DNA of 24,552 nucleotides from Bacillota bacterium (GCA_023437885.1 JAEZFH010000425.1:1-24552); one strand, 5' to 3'. Positions 8,781-17,721 are shown, numbered from the stretch's first letter. The notes: generated by a model not told the origin, from the letters alone. Made by a program: numbers and translations.

Positions 8781-9191
8781 ATGTCTATATTACTTCGTAT
8801 CTTAGTATGTATTACAGGTATCGTTCTTATCTACATGGCAAGAAAGGCCAATATTGTCCGTAAATTGACGGAAAAGCAGAGCTTGTTCTGGATTATCGGC
8901 GGAGTAATTATCATATTGTTTGGCCTGATTCCTCAATTGGTATATTTTGTATCAGAGGTATTTTCAGTGGACTATCCGCCATCCATCATTTTTGCCATCG
9001 CCATTGTCCTGGCTACCTATGGGATATTCAACTGTTATACAACCAATGCCGAGCTGTCTGCCCGTGTGCAGGAGCTGGCAATGCAGATATCCCTGCTGAA
9101 TGAAGAGAACAGTAATATGAGGGAACGGTTGGAGAAACTGGATATTGCCAGAGAAAATTTGACTGTGAAAGAGCACAGAGAAGAAAGATGA
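8781..9191 (+). CDS. DUF2304-family small membrane protein with C-terminal coiled coil
   Basis: The ATG at 8781 is chosen because GGGGAGG (8768-8774) lies six bases upstream; an upstream in-frame ATG would overlap pelG and lacks such a site. The 136-residue protein has three hydrophobic segments (about 2-20, 36-58 and 68-88) and a charged coiled coil at the end (about 90-130). The pattern, including WIIGGVIIILFGLIPQLV, fits DUF2304. These proteins commonly sit next to polyprenyl-phosphate-type GT2 glycosyltransferases and are thought to be accessory membrane partners. A GT2 of that kind is two genes downstream. The stop overlaps the next start (ATGA), which suggests translational coupling. 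Confidence 0.72.
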   Translation: MSILLRILVCITGIVLIYMARKANIVRKLTEKQSLFWIIGGVIIILFGLIPQLVYFVSEVFSVDYPPSIIFAIAIVLATYGIFNCYTTNAELSARVQELAMQISLLNEENSNMRERLEKLDIARENLTVKEHREER

Positions 9192-10414
9192 AAAAGAAGA
9201 TACTGTTTATTATTAATACGATGGGGCGGGCAGGAGCAGAGATTGCTTTGGTTGAATTGCTGAAAAGGTTGGATTCCATTGGGAAATATGAGCTTTTTCT
9301 CTATACCGTCATTCCCTGCGGAGAGATGTTTGACCGGCTGCCGAAGGGGATACACATTTTGAATAAGCATATCAGCAACGGCTCCGTACTTTCCTTTGCA
9401 GGACATGTTCGGATTGCAGGAGCAGTACTCTATTCGTTTTTCTATAAGCTGACCGGCGTTAAGCTTCTGGGATATATGATTACCAATATCAGGGAGCAGA
9501 AAGCCTTAGGAGGAAAGCTGCAGTATGACAAGCTGCTTTGGAGGCTTCTGGCGGATGGACGGCCGAAGATTGAAGGCAGTTATGACCTGGCAGTCTCTTA
9601 TATAGAGGGAGCCTCTGCCTTTTGCCTTGCAGATAAGGTCAGTGCCCGGCATAAAGCAGCATTTATCCATACGGATTACCAGAAGGCCGGCTATACACCG
9701 CGGATAGACGGAGACTGCTATCATGCGGCAGAAACAATTTTTGTTGTTTCCAAAGGAGTCGGTGAAGCGTTTTGCAGGGTTTATCCACGATACAGGCATA
9801 AGATAAGGCTGTTCCGCAATTTGCTGGATATCGAAGGGATACGGCAGAAGGCGGAAACCGGAGATGGATTTACGGATGAATTTGACGGCGTTCGTCTTTT
9901 GACCGTGGGCCGTCTGCATTATCTGAAGGGCTATGATATTGCCATAGAAGCACTGGCAAAGCTTCGGGCGGATGGATACCCGGTACGCTGGTATGTCATA
10001 GGAGAAGGGATGGAGCGGGCAAATCTGGAGATGCTGATTAAGAAGCACGGCGTGGAAGATTCCTTCCTTCTGATGGGAGCCAGGGATAATCCCTACCCCT
10101 ATATGAAGCAGGCGGATATTTACGTCCACGCCACCCGGTATGAAGGAAAAAGCATTGCCATTGAAGAGGCACAGATTCTTGGAAAAACGATTGTCGCCTC
10201 GAATTGCACCGGGAATAAAAAACAGATTATCTCCGGTCATGACGGTACCCTGCTAACGCTGAATGCAAGGAACCTGGTGCGTGAGCTGGAGCGTGTGATT
10301 GATGATCCTGAATTGCGAAAGAAGCATGCCCGGCATGTACTTGAGAAAAAATTGGTGTTTCCCGAGGATCTGGAAGGTATGCTTTCGATCCTTGAGGAGG
10401 ATGGGGAGGACTGA
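9188..10414 (+). CDS. GT4-family glycosyltransferase
   Basis: The 408-residue GT-B enzyme begins KKKILFIINTMGRAGAEIAL, the usual N-terminal nucleotide-sugar transferase glycine loop. The C-terminal half has LLTVGRLHYLKGYD (237-250), VIGEGMERANLE (270-281) and TRYEGKSIAIEEA, with E319 and E327 forming the GT4 E-x7-E motif. The donor and acceptor cannot be read from sequence. Its ATG overlaps the stop of the DUF2304 gene by four bases, and the following GT2 starts three bases after its stop, so the three genes are tightly coupled. Location after pelG suggests it adds a sugar to a precursor or branch associated with the Pel-like polymer. It is clearly distinct from PelF. Confidence 0.88.
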   Translation: MKKKILFIINTMGRAGAEIALVELLKRLDSIGKYELFLYTVIPCGEMFDRLPKGIHILNKHISNGSVLSFAGHVRIAGAVLYSFFYKLTGVKLLGYMITNIREQKALGGKLQYDKLLWRLLADGRPKIEGSYDLAVSYIEGASAFCLADKVSARHKAAFIHTDYQKAGYTPRIDGDCYHAAETIFVVSKGVGEAFCRVYPRYRHKIRLFRNLLDIEGIRQKAETGDGFTDEFDGVRLLTVGRLHYLKGYDIAIEALAKLRADGYPVRWYVIGEGMERANLEMLIKKHGVEDSFLLMGARDNPYPYMKQADIYVHATRYEGKSIAIEEAQILGKTIVASNCTGNKKQIISGHDGTLLTLNARNLVRELERVIDDPELRKKHARHVLEKKLVFPEDLEGMLSILEEDGED

Positions 10415-10417
10415 TCT

Positions 10418-11161
10418 ATGAATAAATTATTGATAATCGTTCCTGCATTTAATGAAGAGGAAAATATGACAGCCTTGTTCGACCAATTATGTAAGCCGGA
10501 GATACAAAGCTTTGCGGATATACTGGTAATTAACGATGCCTCCAGGGATCAGACCGGAGTAATTGCCAAGTCGTATCAGGTTTCTTTGGTCACTCATGTA
10601 TTTAACCTGGGCTATGGTTCCGCTCTTCAGGTCGGATATAAATATGCGGTACGGCGCGGCTATGATTATGTCATTCAGCTGGATGCGGACGGACAGCATA
10701 ATATCTCTAATATTTCGCATATCTACCAATGTCTGACCACACCGGATGCAGAAGGGAATGTGCCGGATATAGTAATCGGCTCGCGGTTTGTAAAAGGAAG
10801 CCAGTCCTTCAAAATTTCCTGGATTAAGAAGATATCTCTTCAGATGTTTTCCTGGCTGATCCTGAGAGCGACAGGGAAGCGGATTACCGATCCGACCTCT
10901 GGTTTGCAGGGCCTGAACAGAAAAGCCTTTACCTATTATTCCATGTTCGGAAATTTTGATTATTTCTACCCCGATGCTAATATGATAATACAGATGCTTC
11001 TTCTTGGCTTTAGTGTAAAGGAGACTGCTTCTGTCATGCATGAAAGGACTGCGGGAGTGAGCATGCATACCGGACTGTTGAAGCAGTTAACCTATATGAT
11101 GATTATGCCTCTCAGTATCTGGACTGTGGTAATCCGTGTCAAGAGAGGACTTCAGAAATAG
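10418..11161 (+). CDS. GT2-family glycosyltransferase (dolichyl-phosphate-mannose-synthase-like)
   Basis: The 247-residue protein opens with MNKLLIIVPAFNEEENM and contains VINDASRDQT (37-46), the metal-binding DxD as D89-A-D91 in VIQLDADGQHN, and ITDPTSGLQG, all characteristic of the DPG-synthase/DPM1-like GT2 subgroup. These enzymes generally move a sugar to a polyprenyl phosphate on the cytoplasmic face, forming a lipid-linked donor for GT-C enzymes outside. A GGAGGA site lies seven bases before the ATG. The pairing with the upstream DUF2304 protein and with a GT-C-like membrane protein at the operon end supports a lipid-linked sugar branch; that connection is inference. Confidence 0.88.
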   Translation: MNKLLIIVPAFNEEENMTALFDQLCKPEIQSFADILVINDASRDQTGVIAKSYQVSLVTHVFNLGYGSALQVGYKYAVRRGYDYVIQLDADGQHNISNISHIYQCLTTPDAEGNVPDIVIGSRFVKGSQSFKISWIKKISLQMFSWLILRATGKRITDPTSGLQGLNRKAFTYYSMFGNFDYFYPDANMIIQMLLLGFSVKETASVMHERTAGVSMHTGLLKQLTYMMIMPLSIWTVVIRVKRGLQK

Positions 11162-11204
11162 TATGCCATATCAATAGCAGGATTGGGAAAGGGGGTATTC
11201 TTTT

Positions 11205-12569
11205 ATGTCACCAAAACATACAACAGCGAAACTGAAATGGATACCGCTTCCAAGGACAGAGAAGGCGGAGACACTTATTAATCCTTATTGCGGCTTATAC
11301 TCTATTTTTCGTTTTTATGCTGACAATGAAACGGTGCTGCAGGGAGATCGGAAGATAGAAGAAATCCCGGTTGAACCTGGACAGCAGATCTGTCTTGTAG
11401 AAATCAATCTGCTGCATTTTAGCGAGGGAGCGCTGTCTGAGCTTGCATTGGAGCATATCCGCCGGATTTTCCGCCATTTTTCCTCTCTGGGTAAGCAGAT
11501 GATTGTCCGTTTTGTATATGATTGGGAGGGAAAGGGGGTATTAAGCGAGCCAAAGGATATTGCGGTTATCTTGAATCATATGAGCCAGCTTTCCCCGCTC
11601 CTGAAGGAATATAGCGGAGAGATCTATATATTGCAGGGACTTTTTATCGGCAGCTGGGGAGAGATGCATAATTCCCGTTATCTCAGCGAACGGCATATTA
11701 CCAGATTGGCCAGACAGCTGTATGAATGTTCCGGGGAAAGGACGCAGATTGCACTTCGGTGCCCCTATCTCTGGCGCATGGTATTCAAGACCTATTATCC
11801 GCTGGACCGGGCGGAAGCCTTTACCGATATTCAAAAGGCAAGGTTTTCTCTGTTCAATGACGGTATTCTGGCTTCTGATACAGATTTCGGAACTTACGGC
11901 AATATTGGGATGAAGGATTCCAAGTCTTACAGTGACAAATGGGTGCGCAAGGATGAGCTTGAATTTCAAAATCAATTATGCAAATATGTCTCCAACGGAG
12001 GAGAGGTTATCAATGAATGCTCCTTCAATGATGTAGCGCCTGCAATGGAGGCCTTAAAGGAAATGAGAGTTTCCTATCTGCACAGCCAGTATGACGAGAA
12101 GGTGCTGGAGAAGTGGAAGGCTGCCAAATCCGGAGTTTCCAGTCCTTTATGGAAGGAGAAGTCTGCGTTTGAATATATCTCGGCACATCTGGGATACCGT
12201 TTTACGCTTGAGGATGCCACCCTGTCGCTGACCGCAGATAAAAGCGGAAGGCTGAGAGCAGCGGTAAGCCTCAGTAACCAGGGATTCGCACCCAGCTACC
12301 ATAAGTTTAATGTAAAATTTGTGATTCGCAGCGCATCCTTCTCTGAGTTTCACGAATATGCCGTAGATACAGATACCCGTCTTTGGATGCCGGATGAAAA
12401 GGTGGAATTGGAAGCGCTGCTTCCAGGTACCGATCTGGAACAGCGATACTATACTCTATGCTTCGGAATTTATGACCCGCAGACCAGGAGGCCGGTTCAA
12501 ATTGCCAATACCTTCTCTGCACCGGATCATACGGGTAATTATAGCCTCGGTAACTTCGGTGTTTTATAA
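11205..12569 (+). CDS. DUF4874/DUF4832 protein, apparently without signal peptide
   Basis: The 454-residue protein contains a barrel-like region with LLHFSEG, MIVRFVYDWEG, LQGLFIGSWGEMHNS and FSLFNDGILASDTDFGTYG. These match the paired DUF4874 (N-terminal) and DUF4832 (C-terminal) domains, a glycoside-hydrolase-like fold with an added beta-sandwich. The Glu of GSWGEMH and the Asp of YDWEG are the best active-site candidates. The function of the family is unknown, but it is found with surface polysaccharide genes. The N-terminus (MSPKHTTAKLKW) has no signal peptide or membrane segment, whereas its paralogue at 22205-23668 is anchored. A GGGGG-containing ribosome binding site lies about nine bases upstream. 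It follows the GT2 gene by 43 bases. Confidence 0.8.
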   Translation: MSPKHTTAKLKWIPLPRTEKAETLINPYCGLYSIFRFYADNETVLQGDRKIEEIPVEPGQQICLVEINLLHFSEGALSELALEHIRRIFRHFSSLGKQMIVRFVYDWEGKGVLSEPKDIAVILNHMSQLSPLLKEYSGEIYILQGLFIGSWGEMHNSRYLSERHITRLARQLYECSGERTQIALRCPYLWRMVFKTYYPLDRAEAFTDIQKARFSLFNDGILASDTDFGTYGNIGMKDSKSYSDKWVRKDELEFQNQLCKYVSNGGEVINECSFNDVAPAMEALKEMRVSYLHSQYDEKVLEKWKAAKSGVSSPLWKEKSAFEYISAHLGYRFTLEDATLSLTADKSGRLRAAVSLSNQGFAPSYHKFNVKFVIRSASFSEFHEYAVDTDTRLWMPDEKVELEALLPGTDLEQRYYTLCFGIYDPQTRRPVQIANTFSAPDHTGNYSLGNFGVL

Positions 12570-12601
12570 GAATTTATTGATTGAAAAGTAAAGGAAGAAT
12601 T

Positions 12602-14554
12602 ATGGTGGATTCACTGCTGAATGTCATTATTATTGCAAAAAGAAATACCTCCTTAAGATTTGTCCGTGCATTGCAAAGTATTCTGTCCCAGATATACACT
12701 TCCATAAAAGTTCTGGTCATAGATGCTAACGAGCCGGACAGTGTGTACAGTCTGGGGTTGCAGGAGGACCTGGTTGCGTTCCCGGAGGTAGGATATCTTC
12801 GGCTGGGGCAGGAGCTTTCTGCTGCAGCAATACGTAACCATGTGCTTCAGTATGCCGAGGGGGATTATATTGCTTATCTGAGCAGCAATGACCTGTGGGA
12901 CCAGACCAAGGCGCTGCTGCAGCTGGATCAGTTGAAGGAGAATCCCGAAGCGGCTGCATCCTGCAGCAATGGGATATTAATTGATGAACGTAAAGCAGGG
13001 GCGGCAGTGGATCCTCTGATTGAAAATTTGGCCTTTGATCCCGCAAGATGGCTCCTGGATAATCCTGCAAGAATGTCGGCTCAGGTAATTTACCGTACGG
13101 AAGCAATCAGGAAGACAGGAGGCTTTGATGAGCAATTTGTAAATTTCTGTGATGGTGACATGCTGCTTCGACTTAGTAAGGAGCATAAGATTCTGCTTCT
13201 TCCGGTCTCTCTATGTGAGTGTTATCTTACACCGGACCAGGCGGACTATGAATGGTACAGCTTCAGGGACAGTCAGAAAATCCTATACAAATATATGGAG
13301 TATTTTCTGTTGAATAAGCGTATGGCGCAGGAGTTCTATGTACGGATGCTCCATCTGGCCAGGATGAATTATCTGTGGCTTAATTACCTGCTTTATTTGT
13401 TTATGTATCTTATCAAGGCTCCGGGACATTCTGCCCTGATACTATTAAAAAAAATAGGGCGAATCTTCACCTATATTTTTAAATGGAACCGCCGGGAGCT
13501 CTCACTTCTTAAGGAGGGGATCCGAATCAGCCATGATCTGTATCTGCTTCGCAGGGGCAGGTCCGATCGGATAAAGGCCTTGAAGCCGGCAGCCCGGAAG
13601 GAGAGGAGCGGGGGGGAAGCAGTGGTATTTTCTTCTGCACGTCAGTATAACGAGGCGAATGCGTTGGATTTTGTATTTGACCATAAGCTGAAAAGTATTG
13701 TTATCCCGGAACATATCACAGTGATTAAAAAGGGGATGTTCTATGGCTGTGACCAGCTGGTCCGGGTGGAGCTTCCCAATACTGTGCTGGAAATACAGGC
13801 GCATGCGTTTCACAGATGCAATAATTTGCGCGAGGTTATTATTCAGGAAGGGAGCCGCTTGGGTAAGATCGGTGAATATGCCTTTGCAGGCTGCGGCTCA
13901 TTAGAGATATTGAGCCTTCCCTCCAGCGTAATTCAAATTGGAAAAGGTGCCTTTACGGAGTGCAGGTCTTTAAAGCAGCTGCTGTTTACCTATATGCATC
14001 ATGGAGAGGAAAGGATTGGAAAGGTGTATCCTACTGCAATTGGGAAGCTTCTTCGCTATACTTTTGCGGGGTGTATTAATTTACAGTCTGTGGAATTTGG
14101 TGCTAACAGTATGTTGGAAACGGTAGAACCCGGTGCCTTTCTCGGCTGCAGCAGATTGCAGAAGGCGGTTCTGACCGGAGAGGTAAAGAGTCTGGGAAGC
14201 TATTCCTTTGCTTATTGCAGCGAGCTTGAAACGATTGCGATTCCCCAGGTGGATATGTTAAAGAGCATTGGAAAAGGTGCTTTCATGCACTGCCGGGCAT
14301 TGGATTATTTTCTGTTTCCAAATCAGATCGAACGGATTCATGTCCGGACGTTTTATGGCTGTTCCGGTTTAAAACAGGTTAAGATTCCCAAGAAGGTGCG
14401 TTCAATTAATCATCAGGCATTTGCAAAATGTCCCTCGCTGGTCAATACAATCATATTATCGGGAGATGTCTCTATCTCGCCCACGGCCTTCGACAAACAT
14501 ACGCAGGTTCAGATCCGGGAGAATGAGAATAAGGAAACGCTTCCGTTCCGATAA
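12602..14554 (+). CDS. GT2-like glycosyltransferase fused to BspA-type leucine-rich repeats
   Basis: The ATG at 12602 follows AAGGAAG closely and is preferred over a TTG at 12581. Of 650 residues, about 1-235 form a GT-A/GT2-like domain (NVIIIAKRNTSLRFVRALQS, VLVIDAN). The usual DxDD-W metal motif reads L93-S-S-N-D97-L-W, so the first and third acidic positions are lost and catalysis is doubtful. Residues about 255-290 are hydrophobic with basic flanks, suggesting membrane association. Residues about 350-640 hold roughly ten LRR_5/BspA-type repeats (for example YAFAGCGSLEILSLPSSV). BspA repeats are usually on secreted proteins, but no signal peptide is present here, so the repeats probably face the cytoplasm. 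A protein-binding or scaffolding role within the synthesis machinery is inference. Confidence 0.8.
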   Translation: MVDSLLNVIIIAKRNTSLRFVRALQSILSQIYTSIKVLVIDANEPDSVYSLGLQEDLVAFPEVGYLRLGQELSAAAIRNHVLQYAEGDYIAYLSSNDLWDQTKALLQLDQLKENPEAAASCSNGILIDERKAGAAVDPLIENLAFDPARWLLDNPARMSAQVIYRTEAIRKTGGFDEQFVNFCDGDMLLRLSKEHKILLLPVSLCECYLTPDQADYEWYSFRDSQKILYKYMEYFLLNKRMAQEFYVRMLHLARMNYLWLNYLLYLFMYLIKAPGHSALILLKKIGRIFTYIFKWNRRELSLLKEGIRISHDLYLLRRGRSDRIKALKPAARKERSGGEAVVFSSARQYNEANALDFVFDHKLKSIVIPEHITVIKKGMFYGCDQLVRVELPNTVLEIQAHAFHRCNNLREVIIQEGSRLGKIGEYAFAGCGSLEILSLPSSVIQIGKGAFTECRSLKQLLFTYMHHGEERIGKVYPTAIGKLLRYTFAGCINLQSVEFGANSMLETVEPGAFLGCSRLQKAVLTGEVKSLGSYSFAYCSELETIAIPQVDMLKSIGKGAFMHCRALDYFLFPNQIERIHVRTFYGCSGLKQVKIPKKVRSINHQAFAKCPSLVNTIILSGDVSISPTAFDKHTQVQIRENENKETLPFR

Positions 14555-14647
14555 CGGGCTGTTGTAACGATTCATGTGACAGGCAGATTAATCTGATTTG
14601 CAGCATCTCCTTCGGGATAGGAACAGAGAGTGCGATGAGAAAGAGGA

Positions 14648-17065
14648 GTGGATAAAAAATTGATTGTTGATACTGGCGCGTATGTATGGTCTTTAATTCA
14701 GGTATTGCTATGCTGTGTGTTCCGGGATTTTTTAATCCCGCTTTTGGTATGGAAAAATCACCTCAGGAATAGGAGCTATCGATACCGTTTTTGGTTCTGC
14801 GTGATTACCCAGGCCAGTCTTCAAATTAATCTGGTGTTACTTTTGGGCTTCTTTAATATTTGTAACCGGTGGACGATCATTGGAGGCAATACCATAGTGT
14901 ATCTGCTGATTGCCTGGAATTTTTCAGATAAAAGATTTTTCCAAAACTGTAAGGCATTTGGCAATTCTCTTTGGCATGCATATAAAGAGGAGTGGCTGGT
15001 TAATTATATTATCCGGGCGCTGACGGATGGAATCAGGAAGTTCTGCAAATCGGTCCGGAGCTTGCCGATATGGACTTTCATTCGGAAGAATTGGCTGGAA
15101 GTATTCCTTTTGGGCACTATAGTGGTATATAATATCTGGTTTTTAACATATAATCTCATGCGGTATCACTGCTATCAGTTCTCTGATATACCGGTACACC
15201 AGTCATGGATCTATAATCTGGAGCATGGCACGCTGTTTTCCGATGGAATCTATCCTTTTGGAATGCATGCCATGGTCTACTTTATCCGTGTCATTTTTCA
15301 ACTGGATTTGAGGGAGATTTTACTGTATTCGGGCGCATATCAGACTGTTTTGCTTATGATCGGCCTGTACTTATTGGCAAAGGAAATCTTTTATGCAAAA
15401 TACACTCCGATTACCGTAGTTGCAATTGTCAGCTTAATGCTGAACCAGAGCCGTTATGCAGCCTCTCTTCCCCAGGAGGCCGGTATGTATGCTGCGGTTG
15501 GAGTTGCATACTTTATGATAAAGTACCTGCATGAAGACCGGAAGAAGTTTGTGCTTACCGCAGATTCCTTTTTACGAAGAATGTTTCGCATTAATTCTTA
15601 TATCAATAAGAGGTATATTCGTTCAGAGTCAATTCTTTTTATCCTGTGTGTCGCAGCGGTGATTGAATATCATTTCTATGCCGCGATTGCTGCGATTTTC
15701 ATGGTGGTGGCGATTGGCCTGGCATATATATTAAAGATTTTCAGAAAGCAGTATTTTGTACCTCTGGTGTTCTGCGGAATTATGGGGGCAATCATCGCGG
15801 TTCTCCCGTTCGGAGCATCCCTGGCGAAGGGAATTCCCTTCCAGAATTCAATGAAATGGGCGACCAATGTCATTGCAGGTAAAGCGGGAGAAGACGCCGG
15901 AACCCAGCAGGATACGGCAACGGAATCCGACGGAGGGAATGGAGGGAATACTCCTGCCGGAGGAGAAGCCGGGGAAGAAACAGCCGGAGAAGAAGCGGCA
16001 GCAGGAGAGAAAACGGGAGAATCGAATGAGGCTGAAGCAGATAATGCAGATGATAAAAAGATAAAAGTTAACTATGGGGCGATGACCTTCCGGGAGATAC
16101 TTCAATATTACTATGATGCGATCTTTAATTTCGGCGCCGTTGCCATGTTTGGCAGTGACGCGACGCAGTTGATGTTTTATTGCATGGCGCTTGGGTTAAT
16201 CTGTGCCTTTTTGATGAGCCTGTCGAAAAAACATAGAATTCACGGACAGGATTATATGGCGCTTTTGATTATTATGCTTATGTTTAGCACGGTTGGAGCA
16301 GCGAAGCAGCTGGGAATCGTCGAGCTGATCGAGGTCGGCAGAGTACCCTCCTTTTCGCAGCCGTTTGTGGGATTTATCTATATGCTGCCCGTTGATTTTG
16401 CCTTCCGTGTAATGGGTTATTGGAAAAACCGCTATTACCGGGCCGTAATGAATGTTCTTTCGGCTGCGGTATGCGCCGGTGCCGTGTTCTTAATCATAAC
16501 CCTGGGCTGGTATCATAGCTACTTTGGCGTGATTCACGCTTATTATAATGAGCCGGCGTATTTGCTGCGGCATATTAAGCAATCCTATGACAGATATTCC
16601 TACACCGTTGTATCTCCGACAGATGAATATTATGAATTAATGGATTTCGGCTATCATACGCAGATCGCAGAGTTTATGAATATGGTTAACGGAAAGCAGA
16701 AAGCCTTTACCTTTCCTACGAAATACGTATTCTTTTTTATAGAAAAGCATGTATTGAACGATTTTTATTACGGATATACCAATGTCGATCTAAAATATGC
16801 AGCGATGGAGTTCAGATTTTATGCGGATGAGAAGATATATGATTATGAACGGGCCATAATTGAATCTCAGGCATATTATTGGGCGAAAAAGTTTGAACAG
16901 ATTTATCCTCAAACGTTTCGGGTTTTTTATGAGGATGATATTTATATAGCATATATTCTGGAGCAGAATGTCTATCATCCGTACGACCTGCAAGTTGATT
17001 ATCTTGAGGATTACGCAGAGGAAATTGAAGCCAACGGATGGAGCAGAACAAACCGTGCAAAATAA
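14648..17065 (+). CDS. GT-C-like polytopic membrane protein with acidic low-complexity loop
   Basis: This large hydrophobic protein (805 residues from GTG 14648) has about a dozen membrane segments. The loop after the early segments reads FSDIPVHQSWIYNLEHGT and then YPFGMH, resembling the first extracytoplasmic loop of GT-C glycosyltransferases, where an acidic residue is catalytic. No specific family is recognised. Residues about 411-475 form a low-complexity insertion rich in Gly, Glu, Ala and Thr between two membrane segments, probably exposed outside. The C-terminal 200 residues are polar and Tyr-rich. The start is uncertain: AGGAG (14644-14648) overlaps the GTG and would suit a TTG at 14660 with an 11-base spacer. 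As the last operon gene it could use a lipid-linked sugar made by the GT2 upstream (inference). Confidence 0.65.
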   Translation: MDKKLIVDTGAYVWSLIQVLLCCVFRDFLIPLLVWKNHLRNRSYRYRFWFCVITQASLQINLVLLLGFFNICNRWTIIGGNTIVYLLIAWNFSDKRFFQNCKAFGNSLWHAYKEEWLVNYIIRALTDGIRKFCKSVRSLPIWTFIRKNWLEVFLLGTIVVYNIWFLTYNLMRYHCYQFSDIPVHQSWIYNLEHGTLFSDGIYPFGMHAMVYFIRVIFQLDLREILLYSGAYQTVLLMIGLYLLAKEIFYAKYTPITVVAIVSLMLNQSRYAASLPQEAGMYAAVGVAYFMIKYLHEDRKKFVLTADSFLRRMFRINSYINKRYIRSESILFILCVAAVIEYHFYAAIAAIFMVVAIGLAYILKIFRKQYFVPLVFCGIMGAIIAVLPFGASLAKGIPFQNSMKWATNVIAGKAGEDAGTQQDTATESDGGNGGNTPAGGEAGEETAGEEAAAGEKTGESNEAEADNADDKKIKVNYGAMTFREILQYYYDAIFNFGAVAMFGSDATQLMFYCMALGLICAFLMSLSKKHRIHGQDYMALLIIMLMFSTVGAAKQLGIVELIEVGRVPSFSQPFVGFIYMLPVDFAFRVMGYWKNRYYRAVMNVLSAAVCAGAVFLIITLGWYHSYFGVIHAYYNEPAYLLRHIKQSYDRYSYTVVSPTDEYYELMDFGYHTQIAEFMNMVNGKQKAFTFPTKYVFFFIEKHVLNDFYYGYTNVDLKYAAMEFRFYADEKIYDYERAIIESQAYYWAKKFEQIYPQTFRVFYEDDIYIAYILEQNVYHPYDLQVDYLEDYAEEIEANGWSRTNRAK

Positions 17066-17346
17066 AGTACGGACAGGAAGAGGATGAATTAAAGGGAATG
17101 ATACCGGGGGATGAGGCGGGATAGTGAATGTAAAGAAAAGTAAGTTTGGACGAAAAAAATATTGACTAATTGTTAAATACTGTGTATGCTTATAGGTAAG
17201 TAGGAAATATGAACTATAGGATGGTATCCTAAGTTAGAAATACGGAAGAACTGACAAATAAGCTCGCAGCCATCTGACATCAAGCAGATACAATAAAAAG
17301 AATTAAATTTTGGTATTTATATTATGAATGAAAGGGAGTAGTGCTT
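17066..17346 (+). other. Intergenic leader upstream of the first peptide gene
   Basis: The first 95 bases after the Pel operon are strongly purine-rich and show no terminator hairpin, so read-through from the operon is possible. A promoter follows at 17162-17190. Between it and the peptide ATG lies a leader of about 150 bases with a small perfect hairpin (TAGGAT-GGT-ATCCTA, 17217-17231). No known riboswitch is recognised. Confidence 0.5.
17162..17190 (+). promoter_or_regulatory. Promoter of the first precursor-peptide gene
   Basis: TTGACT (17162-17167), a 17-base spacer and TATGCT (17185-17190) give a strong sigma-A type match. Transcription would start near 17197, about 150 bases before the peptide ATG. 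This supports expression of the peptide independently of the Pel operon. Confidence 0.65.
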
Positions 17347-17637
17347 ATGAATAATTATAACAAACCCGAGATATTGGTGGTGGATGGTCTTGCGGAAGGA
17401 ATATATGCATCCAGCGGCAGTTCCGGAGGAGGCTGTGAGAGCCTTTATATGAACGGAGTGTTTACGGTAGGAACTTATAGTCCGATTACCGATGGCTATA
17501 AGATTGGCCGTGGATGTGAAGGATGTCCGGCGAACTGGGGAAAATGTGCCATAGGTGATCCTAATCTTTATACGGATCAGGATTTCCGACCGAGCTGGGA
17601 GAAATCAGGCAAAGGACCGGATGAAAAGGGCTATTAG
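17347..17637 (+). CDS. Putative RiPP precursor peptide 1 (four Cys, Gly-rich junction)
   Basis: The ATG at 17347 is eight bases from GGGAG (17334-17338), which is better placed than for the GTG at 17341. The product has 96 residues. Residues 6-24 (KPEILVVDGLAEGIYASSG) look like a leader of the KP-E/V...LAEGVYAASG type seen in small clostridial peptides. They are followed by S-S-G-G-G-C30 and then a core with C57-x2-C60-x6-C67. The C-terminus DFRPSWEK...PDEKGY is conserved in its twin. There is no Sec signal or membrane segment. Nearby PqqD-domain proteins, an ABC exporter and a peptidase on both strands point to a ribosomally made, modified and exported peptide. The family and the modification are not identified. 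Cleavage could be at YAS/SG or after GGG. Confidence 0.72.
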   Translation: MNNYNKPEILVVDGLAEGIYASSGSSGGGCESLYMNGVFTVGTYSPITDGYKIGRGCEGCPANWGKCAIGDPNLYTDQDFRPSWEKSGKGPDEKGY

Positions 17638-17647
17638 AATTGAGCAG

Positions 17648-17699
17648 TTGCGCTGCGTGAGCTGTTACATAGATATCGTATCAATATGAAGCAGCGCAA
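17648..17699 (+). repeat. Stem-loop downstream of precursor 1
   Basis: A perfect 9-bp inverted repeat, TTGCGCTGC (17648-17656) and GCAGCGCAA (17691-17699), encloses 34 bases and lies just after the stop of the first peptide gene. There is no T-tract on the plus strand, so it is more likely an mRNA-stabilising 3' hairpin or attenuator than a simple terminator. Confidence 0.45.
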
Positions 17700-17721
17700 A
17701 ATGAATACAAATAATGATATG

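Noticed and set aside
9506..10240. 244-codon open frame antisense to the GT4 gene
   Set aside because: It lies wholly inside a clear glycosyltransferase gene, has no family-like motifs, and its composition is that of a reverse-strand shadow.
10487..11068. 193-codon open frame antisense to the GT2 gene
   Set aside because: Fully overlaps a well supported GT2 on the other strand and has no recognisable domain or ribosome binding site.
14584..14595. 12-bp palindrome CAGATTAATCTG before the GT-C-like gene
   Set aside because: Too short and isolated to call a site; palindromes of this size occur by chance in AT-rich DNA.
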